Positions 1-9,809 are shown, numbered from the stretch's first letter. The stretch: 51,220 bases of DNA from Chlorobiota bacterium (GCA_030618545.1 JAUXDH010000003.1:1-51220), one strand, 5' to 3'. Translations and numbers: made by a program. The notes: generated by a model not told the origin, from the letters alone.

Positions 1-60
1 AAACAATCAGGCAAGTGGGAATAAATCGCGATTTTCCATTGTCAATAAATTAAACGGTTT

Positions 61-630
61 TTGAGAAAGGAAGGCCATTCATACGGGAACGATCCGGAAC
101 TGATTGAGGCAGTTAAGGCAGGAGACCTTGCTGCATTCAGGGAAATCGTTGTGAAATATGAGGTAAAGGTAGCAAAAGTTGTAAAGGGAATGCTTGGTAA
201 TAAAATGGATGCGGAAGATGTAGGGCAGGAAACATTTATCAGGTTTTACAGGTCCGTCGATCAGTTCAAAGGGGATTCAAGCCTGGGAACTTACCTCACC
301 CGGATTGCCATAAACCTCTCGCTGAATGAGATAAAAAAAAGAAAGCGGCTGAATTGGTTGTCATATGAAGACAGACTGAAATCAAGCCAGGAATCGGCTG
401 ACCATGCCACTAAACTCGAAACGACAGAATTGGTAAACAAGGCGCTTAGCAGGTTGGAACCTGAATTCAGAAGCGTAGTTATTTTAAGGATCATGCAGGG
501 GTATTCTACTAAAGAAACTGCCGAAATATTAGAAATCCCAATTGGCACTGCACTATCCCGGCTCTCCAGGGCCCAGTTGAAATTAAAAGAAATACTTATA
601 GGTCTGGGGGCAGATAGTTATCATGGTTAA
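61..630 (+). CDS. ECF-family RNA polymerase sigma factor
   Basis: A 189-residue sigma-70 family protein of extracytoplasmic-function type. Region 2 (about residues 25-95) holds the DAEDVGQETFIRFYR core-binding and -10 recognition helix. Region 4 (about 125-180) ends in a helix-turn-helix with GYSTKETAEILEIPIGTALSRL. The linker between them is short, as expected for ECF factors. The start is TTG at 61; an in-frame stop at 46-48 leaves little room for another start. It is followed 70 bases later by a one-helix membrane protein and then a membrane-anchored CpxP/CnrX-like protein, which suggests control by an anti-sigma that senses the periplasm. The promoter and target genes are not known from sequence. 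Confidence 0.9.
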   Translation: MRKEGHSYGNDPELIEAVKAGDLAAFREIVVKYEVKVAKVVKGMLGNKMDAEDVGQETFIRFYRSVDQFKGDSSLGTYLTRIAINLSLNEIKKRKRLNWLSYEDRLKSSQESADHATKLETTELVNKALSRLEPEFRSVVILRIMQGYSTKETAEILEIPIGTALSRLSRAQLKLKEILIGLGADSYHG

Positions 631-700
631 AAACAGAAAAGTGACTGGATGATATTTATGAGAACGTGTGTAAACAGAAACCAGCAAAAGAATGTAAAAC

Positions 701-1111
701 ATGGAAAAACTGAGAGAATTATTAAGTAAGTCTTTTGATCAGGAACTGACATCGGAAGAGAAAACGGCACTTGCTGATGCACTGGAAACTTCTTCTGAAT
801 TAAGAGAAGAAAAAGTTTCCATCGAAAAAATGAGAAAGCTGCTGGCGTCTTCTTCTTCTTCTTTTTCAAGAAGTTTTGTAAATGATACACTTGCAAAAGT
901 ACGGCAGGAGCAGAATGAAAATCCTCAGATAACACAGTTCATTAACATCTTCAAGCGTGTAGCATTTTCAGGGGCAGCAGCTATCATTGCATTATTGATA
1001 GCCATTTATTTTATTGACGGTTCGCTGGCTACTGACACCCTGTCGGGAATTTCAGATTACTCTCCCGAAATAGCGGAATTCTCATTTTTTGACATTCAGG
1101 AAATTAAATAA
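701..1111 (+). CDS. Probable single-pass anti-sigma factor
   Basis: A 136-residue protein with a charged, helical N-terminal part (about 1-85), one hydrophobic segment at about 88-106 (VAFSGAAAIIALLIAIYFI) and a short periplasmic tail. This is the usual layout of a membrane anti-sigma that holds its sigma factor in the cytoplasm. I see no zinc-binding HxxxCxxC motif, so it is not a ZAS-type anti-sigma. Its role is inferred mainly from position: directly after an ECF sigma gene and 9 bases before a membrane-anchored CpxP/CnrX-like gene. A run of six serines near residue 50 is unusual. The family is not recognised from sequence alone. Confidence 0.65.
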   Translation: MEKLRELLSKSFDQELTSEEKTALADALETSSELREEKVSIEKMRKLLASSSSSFSRSFVNDTLAKVRQEQNENPQITQFINIFKRVAFSGAAAIIALLIAIYFIDGSLATDTLSGISDYSPEIAEFSFFDIQEIK

Positions 1112-1120
1112 ATATTGATC

Positions 1121-1531
1121 ATGAAAAAAACAATCACATACAGCAGTATTATTATCGCTACTCTTCTTATCGGGTTCATCATTGGCTTTTTGGTAAATGG
1201 AAGGGTAACCAGACATAAGATCAGGAATATGAGATCCGAATTCACTGACCAGGGGTTTAACCGCCTGTTCATGCGCGTACTTCATCCTACACTTGAGCAA
1301 ATGGAGCAATTGAAACCGATACTAAGAAAGCACGCCGAAAATCACCGGGGCATAATGAAATCATTTCACTCAGAACAAGAAGCACTGTTCCAGGATTTCA
1401 GGTCCGATATTCAACCCTATCTTACAGAGGAACAAATCCAGCGATTGGACGAGATGCACGAGAAACACAAAAGAAGACTTGAACGCGACGGGCCCCGTGG
1501 AAGACGGCCACATCCACGTCCAGGCAAATAA
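1121..1531 (+). CDS. Membrane-anchored CpxP/Spy/CnrX-like periplasmic protein
   Basis: The ATG at 1121 gives a 136-residue protein; an upstream in-frame TTG at 1115 is less likely. One N-terminal transmembrane segment (about 5-25) with no cleavage site is followed by a helical, His- and Glu-rich domain carrying LTEEQIQRLDEM, which resembles the LTxxQ motif of CpxP/Spy/CnrX proteins. The tail is basic and proline-rich (GPRGRRPHPRPGK). Proteins of this type act as chaperones or as metal and envelope-stress sensors. Its place after a sigma/anti-sigma pair is like CnrX in the CnrYXH nickel/cobalt system. Function as a sensor is inference; metal specificity cannot be read from sequence. Confidence 0.6.
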   Translation: MKKTITYSSIIIATLLIGFIIGFLVNGRVTRHKIRNMRSEFTDQGFNRLFMRVLHPTLEQMEQLKPILRKHAENHRGIMKSFHSEQEALFQDFRSDIQPYLTEEQIQRLDEMHEKHKRRLERDGPRGRRPHPRPGK

Positions 1532-1562
1532 ACAAAGAACATAACCACAATCAGAGAAATGT

Positions 1563-2405
1563 CTATTCGTTCAATACCGCTGCTTCCTCGGCCTGAATAA
1601 CGGTTTTGGTTTGCTCGTGGAACACAAAAGCTACAACATGGCAGTCTTTTGGAATCCAGTCATTCGGAAAAACCTGTTTGTAGGTATTTGTATATTCTTT
1701 GTTTACCTGAACCGGGTTGTCGTCTGTTACCATCTCTCCCCAGTTTCCGTTGAGGCTGCCACGCATCATGTGCATAAATACGTATTCTTCTATTAAAGGT
1801 ACGTCACCTATTTCAGGCTCAAGATTTTTCTGGCCACTAATAATGCTGTCCTGTGTGATACAAACCATTAGATTAACAGGGTCAGCTATTCCAACAAGAA
1901 ACCTGGTCTTAATGGTGGTAGTTAAAGTTCTTGTCTCTTCATCGAAACTATTCTCAATTTCAAGCCGTGCTTCAACCTGCTCTTCCAAAGCATCAACAAT
2001 ATTTGAGTTCCACCTGTCAGGAGGCACAAGATAACCATCGGCATATTCAATCCGATTAACCATTCCAACCGGATTACCTTTCACATTAAAATAATCGTTC
2101 CACTCCTCGCCTGCATCGGTTCTGAAGTCATCAAACAGATAAGGATCATGGGGGACCGGCTGCGCAAAAAATCCAGCATGAACAGCTATGACTACCAGGT
2201 TATCACCATACAATTCTTTTAAGTCTTCAGCTTCAACTGCAGCTCCAGCACAATACACACAGAGATGACCGGTATAATCTTCCAGCAGGACTTTCTTTTC
2301 CGTTTCAGGGATCGCGAATTCTGTAAAATAAGGTTCTTCAACCACATCACAGGATGAAAATCCAAGAACCAAGACTGCCAGAAAGCTGATTATTAAATTC
2401 TTCAT
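1563..2405 (-). CDS. Omp28-like outer-membrane lipoprotein with CxxC motif
   Basis: A 280-residue lipoprotein: hydrophobic signal and lipobox ending GFSSC with the lipidated Cys at residue 19. The early part has EDYTGHLCVYC, with Cys49 and Cys52 in a CxxC arrangement after a strand, then LYGDNLVVIAVHAG. This is the thioredoxin-like pattern of the Omp28-related family of Bacteroidota. The C-terminal half is beta-rich. It is the last gene of a minus-strand group with a TlpA-like thioredoxin and a DUF6029-type outer-membrane protein, only 11 bases after the latter. A role in thiol redox or assembly at the outer membrane is plausible but not shown. It converges with the gene ending at 1531. Confidence 0.75.
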   Translation of the reverse strand: MKNLIISFLAVLVLGFSSCDVVEEPYFTEFAIPETEKKVLLEDYTGHLCVYCAGAAVEAEDLKELYGDNLVVIAVHAGFFAQPVPHDPYLFDDFRTDAGEEWNDYFNVKGNPVGMVNRIEYADGYLVPPDRWNSNIVDALEEQVEARLEIENSFDEETRTLTTTIKTRFLVGIADPVNLMVCITQDSIISGQKNLEPEIGDVPLIEEYVFMHMMRGSLNGNWGEMVTDDNPVQVNKEYTNTYKQVFPNDWIPKDCHVVAFVFHEQTKTVIQAEEAAVLNE

Positions 2406-2416
2406 TCTTTCAATTA

Positions 2417-4123
2417 TTAAAAGTTAGTTGATAGGGTGAAATAAAATCCGTTGGAAGCTGGCACAACACGACAAACTCCTCCAACACAAACTATTCCCTC
2501 ACGTTGTCTTCCGTAGTTAATCGAAAGTCTCGTAGTTCGCCGGGTATAGCCAAACGAAACATTGTAATAATGATTTTGAAATTCTTTTTCAGGATTTCCA
2601 TAATTCCACTGGTCAAAAACCGCGATAAACCAATTGGGTGAGATGGTATATTCAAGCAATGCCGCGGCCCAGTTTCCATCATCCTGTTCTGTCCATAACC
2701 CTTGCAATTCCCAACGTAGCGCATGTTTGGATGTGAACTTATAGGTCATCTCCAGAACGGCAATATTTGCATAAACAATCGGACCATCCTCCGGATGTCC
2801 TTCCAGCACTTCGATGTTGTATGTTTGATACATGTAGAGCAAAGATCCTTTCAGTTTTTTGGAAAACTTCTTGTCAATCTCTATATTTAAATCCTGCCAG
2901 AAAACCGGATCACCAAACTTAAAGAATGGTGAAGTCCATCCTTTTGACCCGGGTTGTCCAATACCTTCTGCCGGAACTCCAAACGCATCCACATATGCAA
3001 CTGAATCACGGGCAATGTCGTTCACCTGGGAATAATTCACTGCTATGCCCATTCCATACTTTCCGCCCAATTTACTCTTTTTGGGTATCTTATAATTCAC
3101 CTGAAACTGAAATCCTATTTCTCCGTTAGGCTGTGTAGCGTAAGGATACATAGAGGTCAGCATATAAGTGTGAATCTCCGTATTTGGTGGCAGAAAAGTG
3201 ACATCGAGGGCGTTGTTGGTCACATACCTATCTGATTTAGTACTGACATTATCATACCGCTTAAACATTCCAAAAAACCCAAACCCTTTGGTTGAATAGG
3301 TAAGACTAAGCATCCAGGCCTGTCCGTCTTTATAAATGAAATTATTGAGGACTGAAGGATCATTCACCTTCCAGGCATATTCGGTGTTGATATTGAATTT
3401 TCCGATGCCCATGTTAAATCTCGCCCCAATATTGGAGACATTTTCGGGTAGATTAAGTTCTTTCATGTCATCTACCTGGTATTTGCTGACAGCACTTAAG
3501 CCAAATGTAAACCTGACTTTGGAGTCGGCCATTCCTCTGAATACCTGGTTGAAATCCAATTCGCCATCAAGCCCTTTAACAATACCTCTGGTATTGGGTT
3601 CCCATTTATACCAGTAATAGCGCTGAACTCCATAAATACCTTTGAAACGCAAACCTTTTATGGGTTCATAAACTATTCTGGCCCCATTGATCGCATTGTC
3701 ATATCCCAGCATCCATTCTTCAAAGGAGCGCAATGTAAGTCCATTGCCAAACTGCTCATAAAAACTGCCCACGGTAAAGCTAAACTTCTCATGGGTGTAA
3801 GATGCCCAAATGTTTGGGAAACCCTGTCCTTCCAGGTCCTGGTCATATCCAAGGAGCGGAGGAAGATATGCTTCATATCGTAAACCTGCTGAAAACCCTC
3901 CATTTGTGTAAACGATTTTTCCAAATCCATTGAAACGGAAAGGTTGCCCTTTTATCCAGTCTTCTTCTGAAAATCCAATGGCATCATCTGCTATATAATA
4001 GGCGCCATCAAATTCAAAACTTCCGTGTACTTCAGATTTATCAAGAAAATTTTGAAAGCCCTGTGCCTGAGAGCTCACTACTGCAAATACCAGAATTGAA
4101 AGGATGATAATGACCCTTCTCAT
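2417..4123 (-). CDS. DUF6029-type outer-membrane beta-barrel protein
   Basis: The ATG at 4123 starts a clear signal peptide (MRRVIIILSILVFAVVSSQAQ) and gives 568 residues; a longer frame from 4180 would precede the signal sequence and is rejected. The mature protein is rich in alternating aromatic and polar residues and ends in Phe (FYFTLSTNF), as outer-membrane barrels do. I recognise it as the DUF6029 family of Bacteroidota, usually found beside TlpA- and Omp28-like genes as it is here. The family has no settled function. It lies 25 bases after the TlpA-like gene and 11 bases before the Omp28-like gene, so the three are probably co-transcribed. Confidence 0.7.
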   Translation of the reverse strand: MRRVIIILSILVFAVVSSQAQGFQNFLDKSEVHGSFEFDGAYYIADDAIGFSEEDWIKGQPFRFNGFGKIVYTNGGFSAGLRYEAYLPPLLGYDQDLEGQGFPNIWASYTHEKFSFTVGSFYEQFGNGLTLRSFEEWMLGYDNAINGARIVYEPIKGLRFKGIYGVQRYYWYKWEPNTRGIVKGLDGELDFNQVFRGMADSKVRFTFGLSAVSKYQVDDMKELNLPENVSNIGARFNMGIGKFNINTEYAWKVNDPSVLNNFIYKDGQAWMLSLTYSTKGFGFFGMFKRYDNVSTKSDRYVTNNALDVTFLPPNTEIHTYMLTSMYPYATQPNGEIGFQFQVNYKIPKKSKLGGKYGMGIAVNYSQVNDIARDSVAYVDAFGVPAEGIGQPGSKGWTSPFFKFGDPVFWQDLNIEIDKKFSKKLKGSLLYMYQTYNIEVLEGHPEDGPIVYANIAVLEMTYKFTSKHALRWELQGLWTEQDDGNWAAALLEYTISPNWFIAVFDQWNYGNPEKEFQNHYYNVSFGYTRRTTRLSINYGRQREGIVCVGGVCRVVPASNGFYFTLSTNF

Positions 4124-4148
4124 ATTGTGTTGGTTTTTGTTGTTTGGT

Positions 4149-4670
4149 TTAATTATTTGAAATGCTTTCGCCTGCAGCAACTTTTTCTACCAGCTCATAG
4201 ATTTCGTCTTCCAGACCTTCATAGTAGGAAGTATGCTGGTAAACGATATTCCCTTTACCATCCAGCAGGAAAGTATGGGGAATCATGTTTACGTTCATTG
4301 CACGTTTGAAATCTCCATTGGGATCAAGAAGCACCTCCATCTCCCATGCTTTTCCGTTTACAAACGGAGCCACTTTTGTGGTTGAACGGGAATCATCGAT
4401 AGAAACGGCATAGATCTTTACCCCTGTCTCTTCCTGCCAATCTTCATATACTTCATTGTAAGCATCCATTTCCTTCTTACATGGCTTGCACCACAGGGCC
4501 CAGAAACTGATCAGTATAGGGTTACCATCATTGTAGATGTCTTTTGTATTAAAACTTTCACCTTCAATGGTTCTGACATTAACAGAAGGCAACTGATTGT
4601 AATCTGTTTCCTGTGCCACAACAAAAGCTCCCAGAATAACAGCAAAAAATAGAATAATTAACTTCTTCAT
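4149..4670 (-). CDS. TlpA-like thioredoxin-fold disulfide reductase
   Basis: With the ATG at 4670 the product is 173 residues and starts with a signal peptide (MKKLIILFFAVILGAFVVAQ). The thioredoxin active site is WCKPC with Cys61 and Cys64, preceded by ILISFWAL, as in TlpA/ResA proteins. A cis-Pro segment (NMIPHTFLLDGKG) lies near residue 140. Such proteins reduce disulfides outside the cytoplasm, for example in cytochrome c maturation. Here it heads an apparent operon with a DUF6029-type barrel and an Omp28-like lipoprotein that also has a CxxC. The partner is therefore likely to be an envelope protein, but the substrate is unknown. Confidence 0.85.
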   Translation of the reverse strand: MKKLIILFFAVILGAFVVAQETDYNQLPSVNVRTIEGESFNTKDIYNDGNPILISFWALWCKPCKKEMDAYNEVYEDWQEETGVKIYAVSIDDSRSTTKVAPFVNGKAWEMEVLLDPNGDFKRAMNVNMIPHTFLLDGKGNIVYQHTSYYEGLEDEIYELVEKVAAGESISNN

Positions 4671-4745
4671 ATAACGTGTTTTAAAATAATTCCAGTCTAT
4701 TTTCAAGACGGCCCGAAGATACAACTTGTTGCATTTAGAACGATT

Positions 4746-5726
4746 TTATTTAATGTATACTTCAAGCAACTTTGAGGCCATATGAGGTTTGAAGTTCATC
4801 ACAGGCATGGCTGCAGGTTTCACAACCGCTTCTCCAGGAGATAACGAAAGTTCCTCCTCACCCCATTCCAGCATGACTTTACCCTCTAACCCAATGTAGA
4901 TGACAAACGAATCCAGTTCTTCATAGTTTTTTGTCAGCGCCTTATCGATTGACAACAGGTTTGTAGTAAACTTAGACACATCTATAATTTTTGATGTACC
5001 GTTTGTTATTTCTTCGTATTCGGTTTTATAGTTTTCATGGTATTTAAAATCGATGGCGTCGATGGCCTGTTCATTGTGGAGTTCTCTGGCCATTCCATTC
5101 GAATCGATCCTGTCCCAATCATAAATCCTGTAAGTTGCATCAGAAGTTTGCTGGATTTCAGTAAGAAGGATTCCGGGTCCAAGGGCATGCACCCTTCCTG
5201 CAGGCATATAGAAGACATCTCCTTTTTGAACCTTCTCGAAATTCATTATTTCCCTAAGGGTTCCGTTTTCAATCGATTGCTGGTATTTTTCTTTGTCAAG
5301 TTCCTTATTAAATCCGCTGATCAATTCAGCATCTTTATCAGCATCGATGACGTACCACATCTCTGTTTTTCCGTTTCCGGATCCATGTGCAGCGGCCAGT
5401 TCATCATCAGGATGAACCTGGATCGAAAGCCAATCATCGGCATCAATATACTTAATTAACAGGGGAAATTCGTTTCCAAATTGCCGGTAGATACGGTCTC
5501 CGACAAGGTCACCCATATAAACTTCCACCAGTTCGTTCAATTCATTTTCTTTTAGGAATCCGTTCTCAACAACCGAAACAAATCCATCATATCCGGATAA
5601 AACCCATACTTCGCCACAATTAGGAAGACTGCCAAAATCCATTCCTAAATAGGTTTTGATTTTCTGACCACCCCAGATTTTATCCCTGAAGATTGGTTTG
5701 AATTTTAATGGATACAATTTATGCAT
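4746..5726 (-). CDS. manA: Mannose-6-phosphate isomerase, class I
   Basis: Interconverts mannose 6-phosphate and fructose 6-phosphate in the cytoplasm, feeding mannose use or GDP-mannose synthesis. The ATG at 5726 gives 326 residues, the short form common in Bacteroidota and Firmicutes. Visible family signatures are the cupin metal-site stretch SIQVHPDDELAAAHG, then GKTEMWYVIDA, FYMPAGRVHALG and LLTEIQQTSDATYRIYDWDR. The C-terminal small cupin includes LSPGEAVVKPAAM. The gene stands between tlpA-like and holB genes on the same strand with no tight coupling to either. Confidence 0.9.
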   Translation of the reverse strand: MHKLYPLKFKPIFRDKIWGGQKIKTYLGMDFGSLPNCGEVWVLSGYDGFVSVVENGFLKENELNELVEVYMGDLVGDRIYRQFGNEFPLLIKYIDADDWLSIQVHPDDELAAAHGSGNGKTEMWYVIDADKDAELISGFNKELDKEKYQQSIENGTLREIMNFEKVQKGDVFYMPAGRVHALGPGILLTEIQQTSDATYRIYDWDRIDSNGMARELHNEQAIDAIDFKYHENYKTEYEEITNGTSKIIDVSKFTTNLLSIDKALTKNYEELDSFVIYIGLEGKVMLEWGEEELSLSPGEAVVKPAAMPVMNFKPHMASKLLEVYIK

Positions 5727-5863
5727 TTGTCGCCGCAAAATAAGGCAGTAAATGTAGCTAAAAATAAAGAGATAAGTCTTCTAAATAAGTAATTGAGAAA
5801 GTGAAGAAACATTCTTTCAATCTGTTCATTGGGTTGCTATTGAAAGTGGTTATAGCATTAGAA

Positions 5864-7009
5864 TTATTGGGCTGGAGTTTTATTAAGCAGGTCACTAATC
5901 CTAAAACTCAGATCACTGAAAAGAATACCTCCATGGGCATTGCGTTCAACATGATAAATTGCCTGGTTGAGCAATTGATAAATGTCAGCCTGATTAGCGG
6001 TGTTGATAAATGGAGCGAACCGTTTTGAAAATTCAAGTTCGTCACCACTTTTCTTTACATATTTCTCATTACCCTGATTGTGAAGAATACTATTGTGTAC
6101 GGTCTCCAGGCCATATCCAAGAAAACTTTTTTGGCGCTCGCGACCTATCCTTGCCAATTCTGCATTCAGGGAGTTTAATTTAAGGTAATTGCCAGGTCTG
6201 AAACAAAGCCTCAGCCATTTTCTGAATATAATGAAGTTGTTTTGTGTCTCCTTCGCATTTTCATATGTTTCGATGGCAAGGTTCCAATTACCACCTGCCA
6301 AAAGGGCGATATCTTTCGCTTCTTCTTCTTCTGCCTGTGTACTTGAAAAGAGTTCTTCAGTAATCTCTTCATCACTTAATTTGGGCACTTTTATCAATTG
6401 GGTCCGCGATCGAACAGTAGGCAACAACAACTCATATTTTTCGGCAGTAAGCACGATCAGTGTTTTTTGAGGAGGTTCTTCAAAGGTTTTTAGTAGCTTG
6501 TTGGAAGCGGTTTCGTGCATTTTCTCAGCCATCCAGAATATAAAAATCTTGTATTCCGCCTCATAGGGTTTCAGGGATATTTCTTTTGCCATATCACTGG
6601 CATCGCGGGTGTAAATAGTGCCCTGCTTATTTCCAACTTTTATCTTGTCGTACCACCCGCTTTGGGTAGCATAGGCATTGCATCCCGTCAGGTATTCACG
6701 CCAATCGTTTAGAAACAACAGTGATTTTGGGTCTTTCTTAACAGCATCATTTGTTGTTGTGGGGAAGAAAAAATGCAGGTCAGGATGGGAGAATTTTTCA
6801 AACTTTACACAAGAAGGGCAGGCACCACAGCTATCGGTTTCAGTCCTGTTTTTACAGGTAACGTACTGGGCAAAAGCGATGGACAGAGCCAGGCAACCAG
6901 ATCCTTCAGGTCCCAACAGTAATTGTGTATGGGCCACCCGGTTTTCACGAACGCTGGTAAGAAGCTTTTTTATGACCTCCTTCTGGCCAATGATTGAGCT
7001 GAATTGCAT
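5864..7009 (-). CDS. holB: DNA polymerase III subunit delta'
   Basis: A 381-residue AAA+ clamp-loader subunit. Near the N-terminus SIIGQKEVIKKLL and HTQLLLGPEGSGCLALS are seen; the P-loop lacks the usual Lys, as is normal for delta', which does not need to bind ATP. A zinc module follows with Cys52, Cys61, Cys64 and Cys67 (CGACPSC). The stretch ASNKLLKTFEEPP with the sensor-type PTVRSRTQLIKVP is typical. The subunit helps load the sliding clamp during replication. The gene follows the terminator of the sdh operon, so it probably has its own promoter in the short gap to 7026. Confidence 0.9.
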   Translation of the reverse strand: MQFSSIIGQKEVIKKLLTSVRENRVAHTQLLLGPEGSGCLALSIAFAQYVTCKNRTETDSCGACPSCVKFEKFSHPDLHFFFPTTTNDAVKKDPKSLLFLNDWREYLTGCNAYATQSGWYDKIKVGNKQGTIYTRDASDMAKEISLKPYEAEYKIFIFWMAEKMHETASNKLLKTFEEPPQKTLIVLTAEKYELLLPTVRSRTQLIKVPKLSDEEITEELFSSTQAEEEEAKDIALLAGGNWNLAIETYENAKETQNNFIIFRKWLRLCFRPGNYLKLNSLNAELARIGRERQKSFLGYGLETVHNSILHNQGNEKYVKKSGDELEFSKRFAPFINTANQADIYQLLNQAIYHVERNAHGGILFSDLSFRISDLLNKTPAQ

Positions 7010-7025
7010 AGAAAAAAATGAAGGT

Positions 7026-7058
7026 TCAAAAATAGGGTGCCTGAAAGCCAGGCACCCT
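7026..7058 (-). terminator. Rho-independent terminator after sdhB
   Basis: A perfect 10-bp inverted repeat, AGGGTGCCTG and CAGGCACCCT (7034-7043 and 7049-7058), has a 5-base loop and on the minus strand is followed by ATTTTTG. It lies 23 bases after the sdhB stop and before holB, so it should end the sdhCAB transcript. Confidence 0.8.
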
Positions 7059-7081
7059 GATATAATTGGTTTTTGGTTAGC

Positions 7082-7822
7082 TTAAGATATTTTCGCCATA
7101 AAAAACTCCCGGTTCATCCTTGCTATATTGGTGACAGAAATTTCCTTGGGACATTCTACTTCACATGCATAGGTGTTGGTACAATTTCCAAAACCAAGCT
7201 CATCCATTTTGGCTACCATCTTCCGGACACGTTCTTTTGCCTCTGCCTTACCCTGCGGCAACAGTGCAAACTGTGAAACTTTTGCCGACACAAAAAGCAT
7301 GGCTGATGCATTTTTGCAGGTTGCCACACAGGCGCCGCATCCAATACAAGATGCCGCATCCATTGCCAGGTCTGCGTTTTTCTTGGGTATTGGCAACACA
7401 TTTGCGTCAGGCATGGGACCGGTGTTTATCGAAACATAACCCCCAGCCTGAATAATCTCATCAAAGGCGATTCGATCAACCATCAGGTCTTTGATTACCG
7501 GGAATGGTTTAGCCCGCCATGGTTCAATTACGATAGTATCGCCATCTTTAAATCTACGCATATGCAACTGGCATGTGGTTATAGCAGTATCAGGTCCGTG
7601 TGGACGCCCATTTATAAACAGGCTGCACGTTCCACAAATACCTTCCCGGCAGTCGTGATCAAACGCTACCGGGTCTTCACCTTTGGCTACTAATTGTTCA
7701 TTTAAAATATCCAGCATCTCCAAAAATGAAGATTCTGGCGATATATCTTGAATGGGATATTCTACAAACTTTCCTGAAGCGTCAGGGCCGGCTTGTCTCC
7801 ATATTTTTAATTTCAAATCCAT
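7082..7822 (-). CDS. sdhB: Succinate dehydrogenase/fumarate reductase iron-sulfur subunit
   Basis: Electron-transfer subunit that passes electrons between the flavoprotein and the cytochrome b subunit at the membrane. The [2Fe-2S] cysteines are in CREGICGTC with a downstream Cys, and the [4Fe-4S]/[3Fe-4S] clusters are in [11 protein letters not shown] and CEVECP. The ATG at 7822 (MDLKLKIWR) gives 246 residues; a TTG at 7846 would add eight residues without a clear benefit. It is the third gene of sdhCAB, 31 bases after sdhA, and a strong terminator follows. Sequence alone does not tell whether the complex runs as succinate dehydrogenase or fumarate reductase. Confidence 0.95.
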   Translation of the reverse strand: MDLKLKIWRQAGPDASGKFVEYPIQDISPESSFLEMLDILNEQLVAKGEDPVAFDHDCREGICGTCSLFINGRPHGPDTAITTCQLHMRRFKDGDTIVIEPWRAKPFPVIKDLMVDRIAFDEIIQAGGYVSINTGPMPDANVLPIPKKNADLAMDAASCIGCGACVATCKNASAMLFVSAKVSQFALLPQGKAEAKERVRKMVAKMDELGFGNCTNTYACEVECPKEISVTNIARMNREFFMAKIS

Positions 7823-7853
7823 TGTTCCGAATTTTTCGTTTTTCAAAATTGGT

Positions 7854-9800
7854 TTACGCTGATTTGTAATTACGTTGTTTCACTTCAATATTCTCGAAAA
7901 CGAGAGGTTCCTTATTGAGTTTAGGTTCTTTGTCCTCACCGGTATATTCCCATGCAGAGACAAAAGTGAAAGCCTTATCATCGCGCAAAGCCTCTCCTTC
8001 ATCGGTCTTGTATTCCTCACGGAAGTGGCCGCCACAGGATTCATTGCGCACAAGCGCATCTCTTGCCATTAGCTCCCCAAGTTCAAGGTAGTCGACCAGG
8101 CGAAGTGCTTTTTCAAGCTCAACGTTCATTCCGTCATTGCTTCCAGGCACTTTCACTCTCGTCCAGAATTCTTTTCTCAATTCCTGTATCTGGGTGATGG
8201 CTTTTTCAAGTCCTTCTATGTTGCGTGCCATACCCACATAGTTCCACATGATCAGCCCGAGTCGTTTATGTATTGAATCAACCGTTTCATCTCCCTGGAT
8301 ACTTAACAATTTATCAATCATTTCCTGTATGCCATTTTCAGCCTTTTCAAATTCAGGTGTATCGGTACTGAAATGCGGCACATTGATTTGATCCGCGAGG
8401 TAGTTTTGCATAGTGTACGGCAATACAAAATAGCCGTCCGATAATCCCTGCATCAAGGCTGAAGCCCCAAGCCGGTTTGCACCGTGATCGGAGAAGTTGG
8501 CTTCACCACCTGCAAACAGACCCGGAATGGTTGTTTGCAATTCATAATCAACCCAGATGCCACCCATGGTGTAGTGTATCGCGGGGTATATCATCATTGG
8601 TGTTTCGTAAGGATTTTCATCCACGATCTTTTCATACATCTGAAAAAGATTGCCATAACGGGCCTCGATAACATTTTTACCAAGGCGGTTGATAGCATCA
8701 GCAAAATCGAGGTAAACAGCAAGGCCTGTATTACCGACTCCAAAACCCGCATCGCACCTTTCTTTTGCTGCCCTGGAGGCTACATCACGCGGAACGAGAT
8801 TTCCAAAAGCGGGATACCTGCGCTCCAGGTAATAATCGCGGTTTTCTTCAGTAATTTCAGTTGGCTTGAGTTCGCCTTTCTGTATTTTTTCCGCATCCTC
8901 TTTATTCCCGGGTACCCATATGCGTCCGTCATTCCTGAGGCTTTCGCTCATCAGGGTCAGTTTCGACTGAAAATCACCGTGTACAGGAATACATGTAGGG
9001 TGAATTTGAACAAAGCTTGGATTACCAAAAAATGCTCCCTTTTTATAAACTCGCCATGCAGCGCTGCCATTTGAAGTCATCGCGTTGGTAGAGAGGAAAA
9101 ACACATTACCATAGCCACCCGTTGCAAGCAGTACCGCGTGAGCGCCATGCCTCTCAAGCTTTCCTGTAACAAGATTTCTGACGATCACACCTCTGGCTTT
9201 TCCATCTATTATGACGATATCCTGCATTTCGCGTCGGGTGTACAATTCAACGGAACCCTTGTTGATTTCTTTACTTAATGCACTGTATGCACCCAATAAC
9301 AATTGCTGTCCTGTTTGTCCCCTTGCATAAAAAGTTCTTGAAACGAGGGCACCTCCAAATGAACGGTTATCAAGCAAGCCGCCATATTCACGTGCAAAAG
9401 GTACTCCCTGTGCCACGCATTGATCGATGATGTTGTTGCTTACTTCAGCAAGACGATATACATTAGCTTCACGTGCACGGTAATCACCACCTTTTACCGT
9501 ATCGTAAAACAGGCGATAAATTGAATCACCATCATTCGGATAATTCTTTGCAGCGTTGATACCACCCTGTGCGGCAATACTGTGCGCCCTTCTTGGACTG
9601 TCCTGTATGCAGAACACTTTTACATTGAAGCCCAATTCCCCGAGACTTGCTGCTGCCGCGCCTCCAGCGAGACCCGTGCCAATCACAATGACGTCAATTT
9701 TACGTTTGTTGGCAGGGTTGACAAGGTTTTGGTGGGCTTTATAATTTGTCCATTTTTCGGCTATAGCGCCTTCTGGAATTTTAGAATCTAATTTTGCCAT
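7854..9800 (-). CDS. sdhA: Succinate dehydrogenase/fumarate reductase flavoprotein subunit
   Basis: Catalytic subunit with covalent FAD. The N-terminal dinucleotide motif is [19 protein letters not shown], and [12 protein letters not shown] contains the His that carries the FAD. Catalytic-region signatures include [45 protein letters not shown] and the late [13 protein letters not shown]. The ATG at 9800 (MAKLD) gives 648 residues; a TTG at 9809 is an alternative. The length and the pairing with one cytochrome b subunit fit the Bacteroidota type-B complex. It starts 10 bases after the end of sdhC, so translation is probably coupled. Confidence 0.95.
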   Translation of the reverse strand: MAKLDSKIPEGAIAEKWTNYKAHQNLVNPANKRKIDVIVIGTGLAGGAAAASLGELGFNVKVFCIQDSPRRAHSIAAQGGINAAKNYPNDGDSIYRLFYDTVKGGDYRAREANVYRLAEVSNNIIDQCVAQGVPFAREYGGLLDNRSFGGALVSRTFYARGQTGQQLLLGAYSALSKEINKGSVELYTRREMQDIVIIDGKARGVIVRNLVTGKLERHGAHAVLLATGGYGNVFFLSTNAMTSNGSAAWRVYKKGAFFGNPSFVQIHPTCIPVHGDFQSKLTLMSESLRNDGRIWVPGNKEDAEKIQKGELKPTEITEENRDYYLERRYPAFGNLVPRDVASRAAKERCDAGFGVGNTGLAVYLDFADAINRLGKNVIEARYGNLFQMYEKIVDENPYETPMMIYPAIHYTMGGIWVDYELQTTIPGLFAGGEANFSDHGANRLGASALMQGLSDGYFVLPYTMQNYLADQINVPHFSTDTPEFEKAENGIQEMIDKLLSIQGDETVDSIHKRLGLIMWNYVGMARNIEGLEKAITQIQELRKEFWTRVKVPGSNDGMNVELEKALRLVDYLELGELMARDALVRNESCGGHFREEYKTDEGEALRDDKAFTFVSAWEYTGEDKEPKLNKEPLVFENIEVKQRNYKSA

Positions 9801-9809
9801 ATCTTTCAA

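Noticed and set aside
8484-9074. A 196-codon plus-strand frame inside sdhA.
   Set aside because: It is antisense to a strongly conserved flavoprotein gene and shows no family features.
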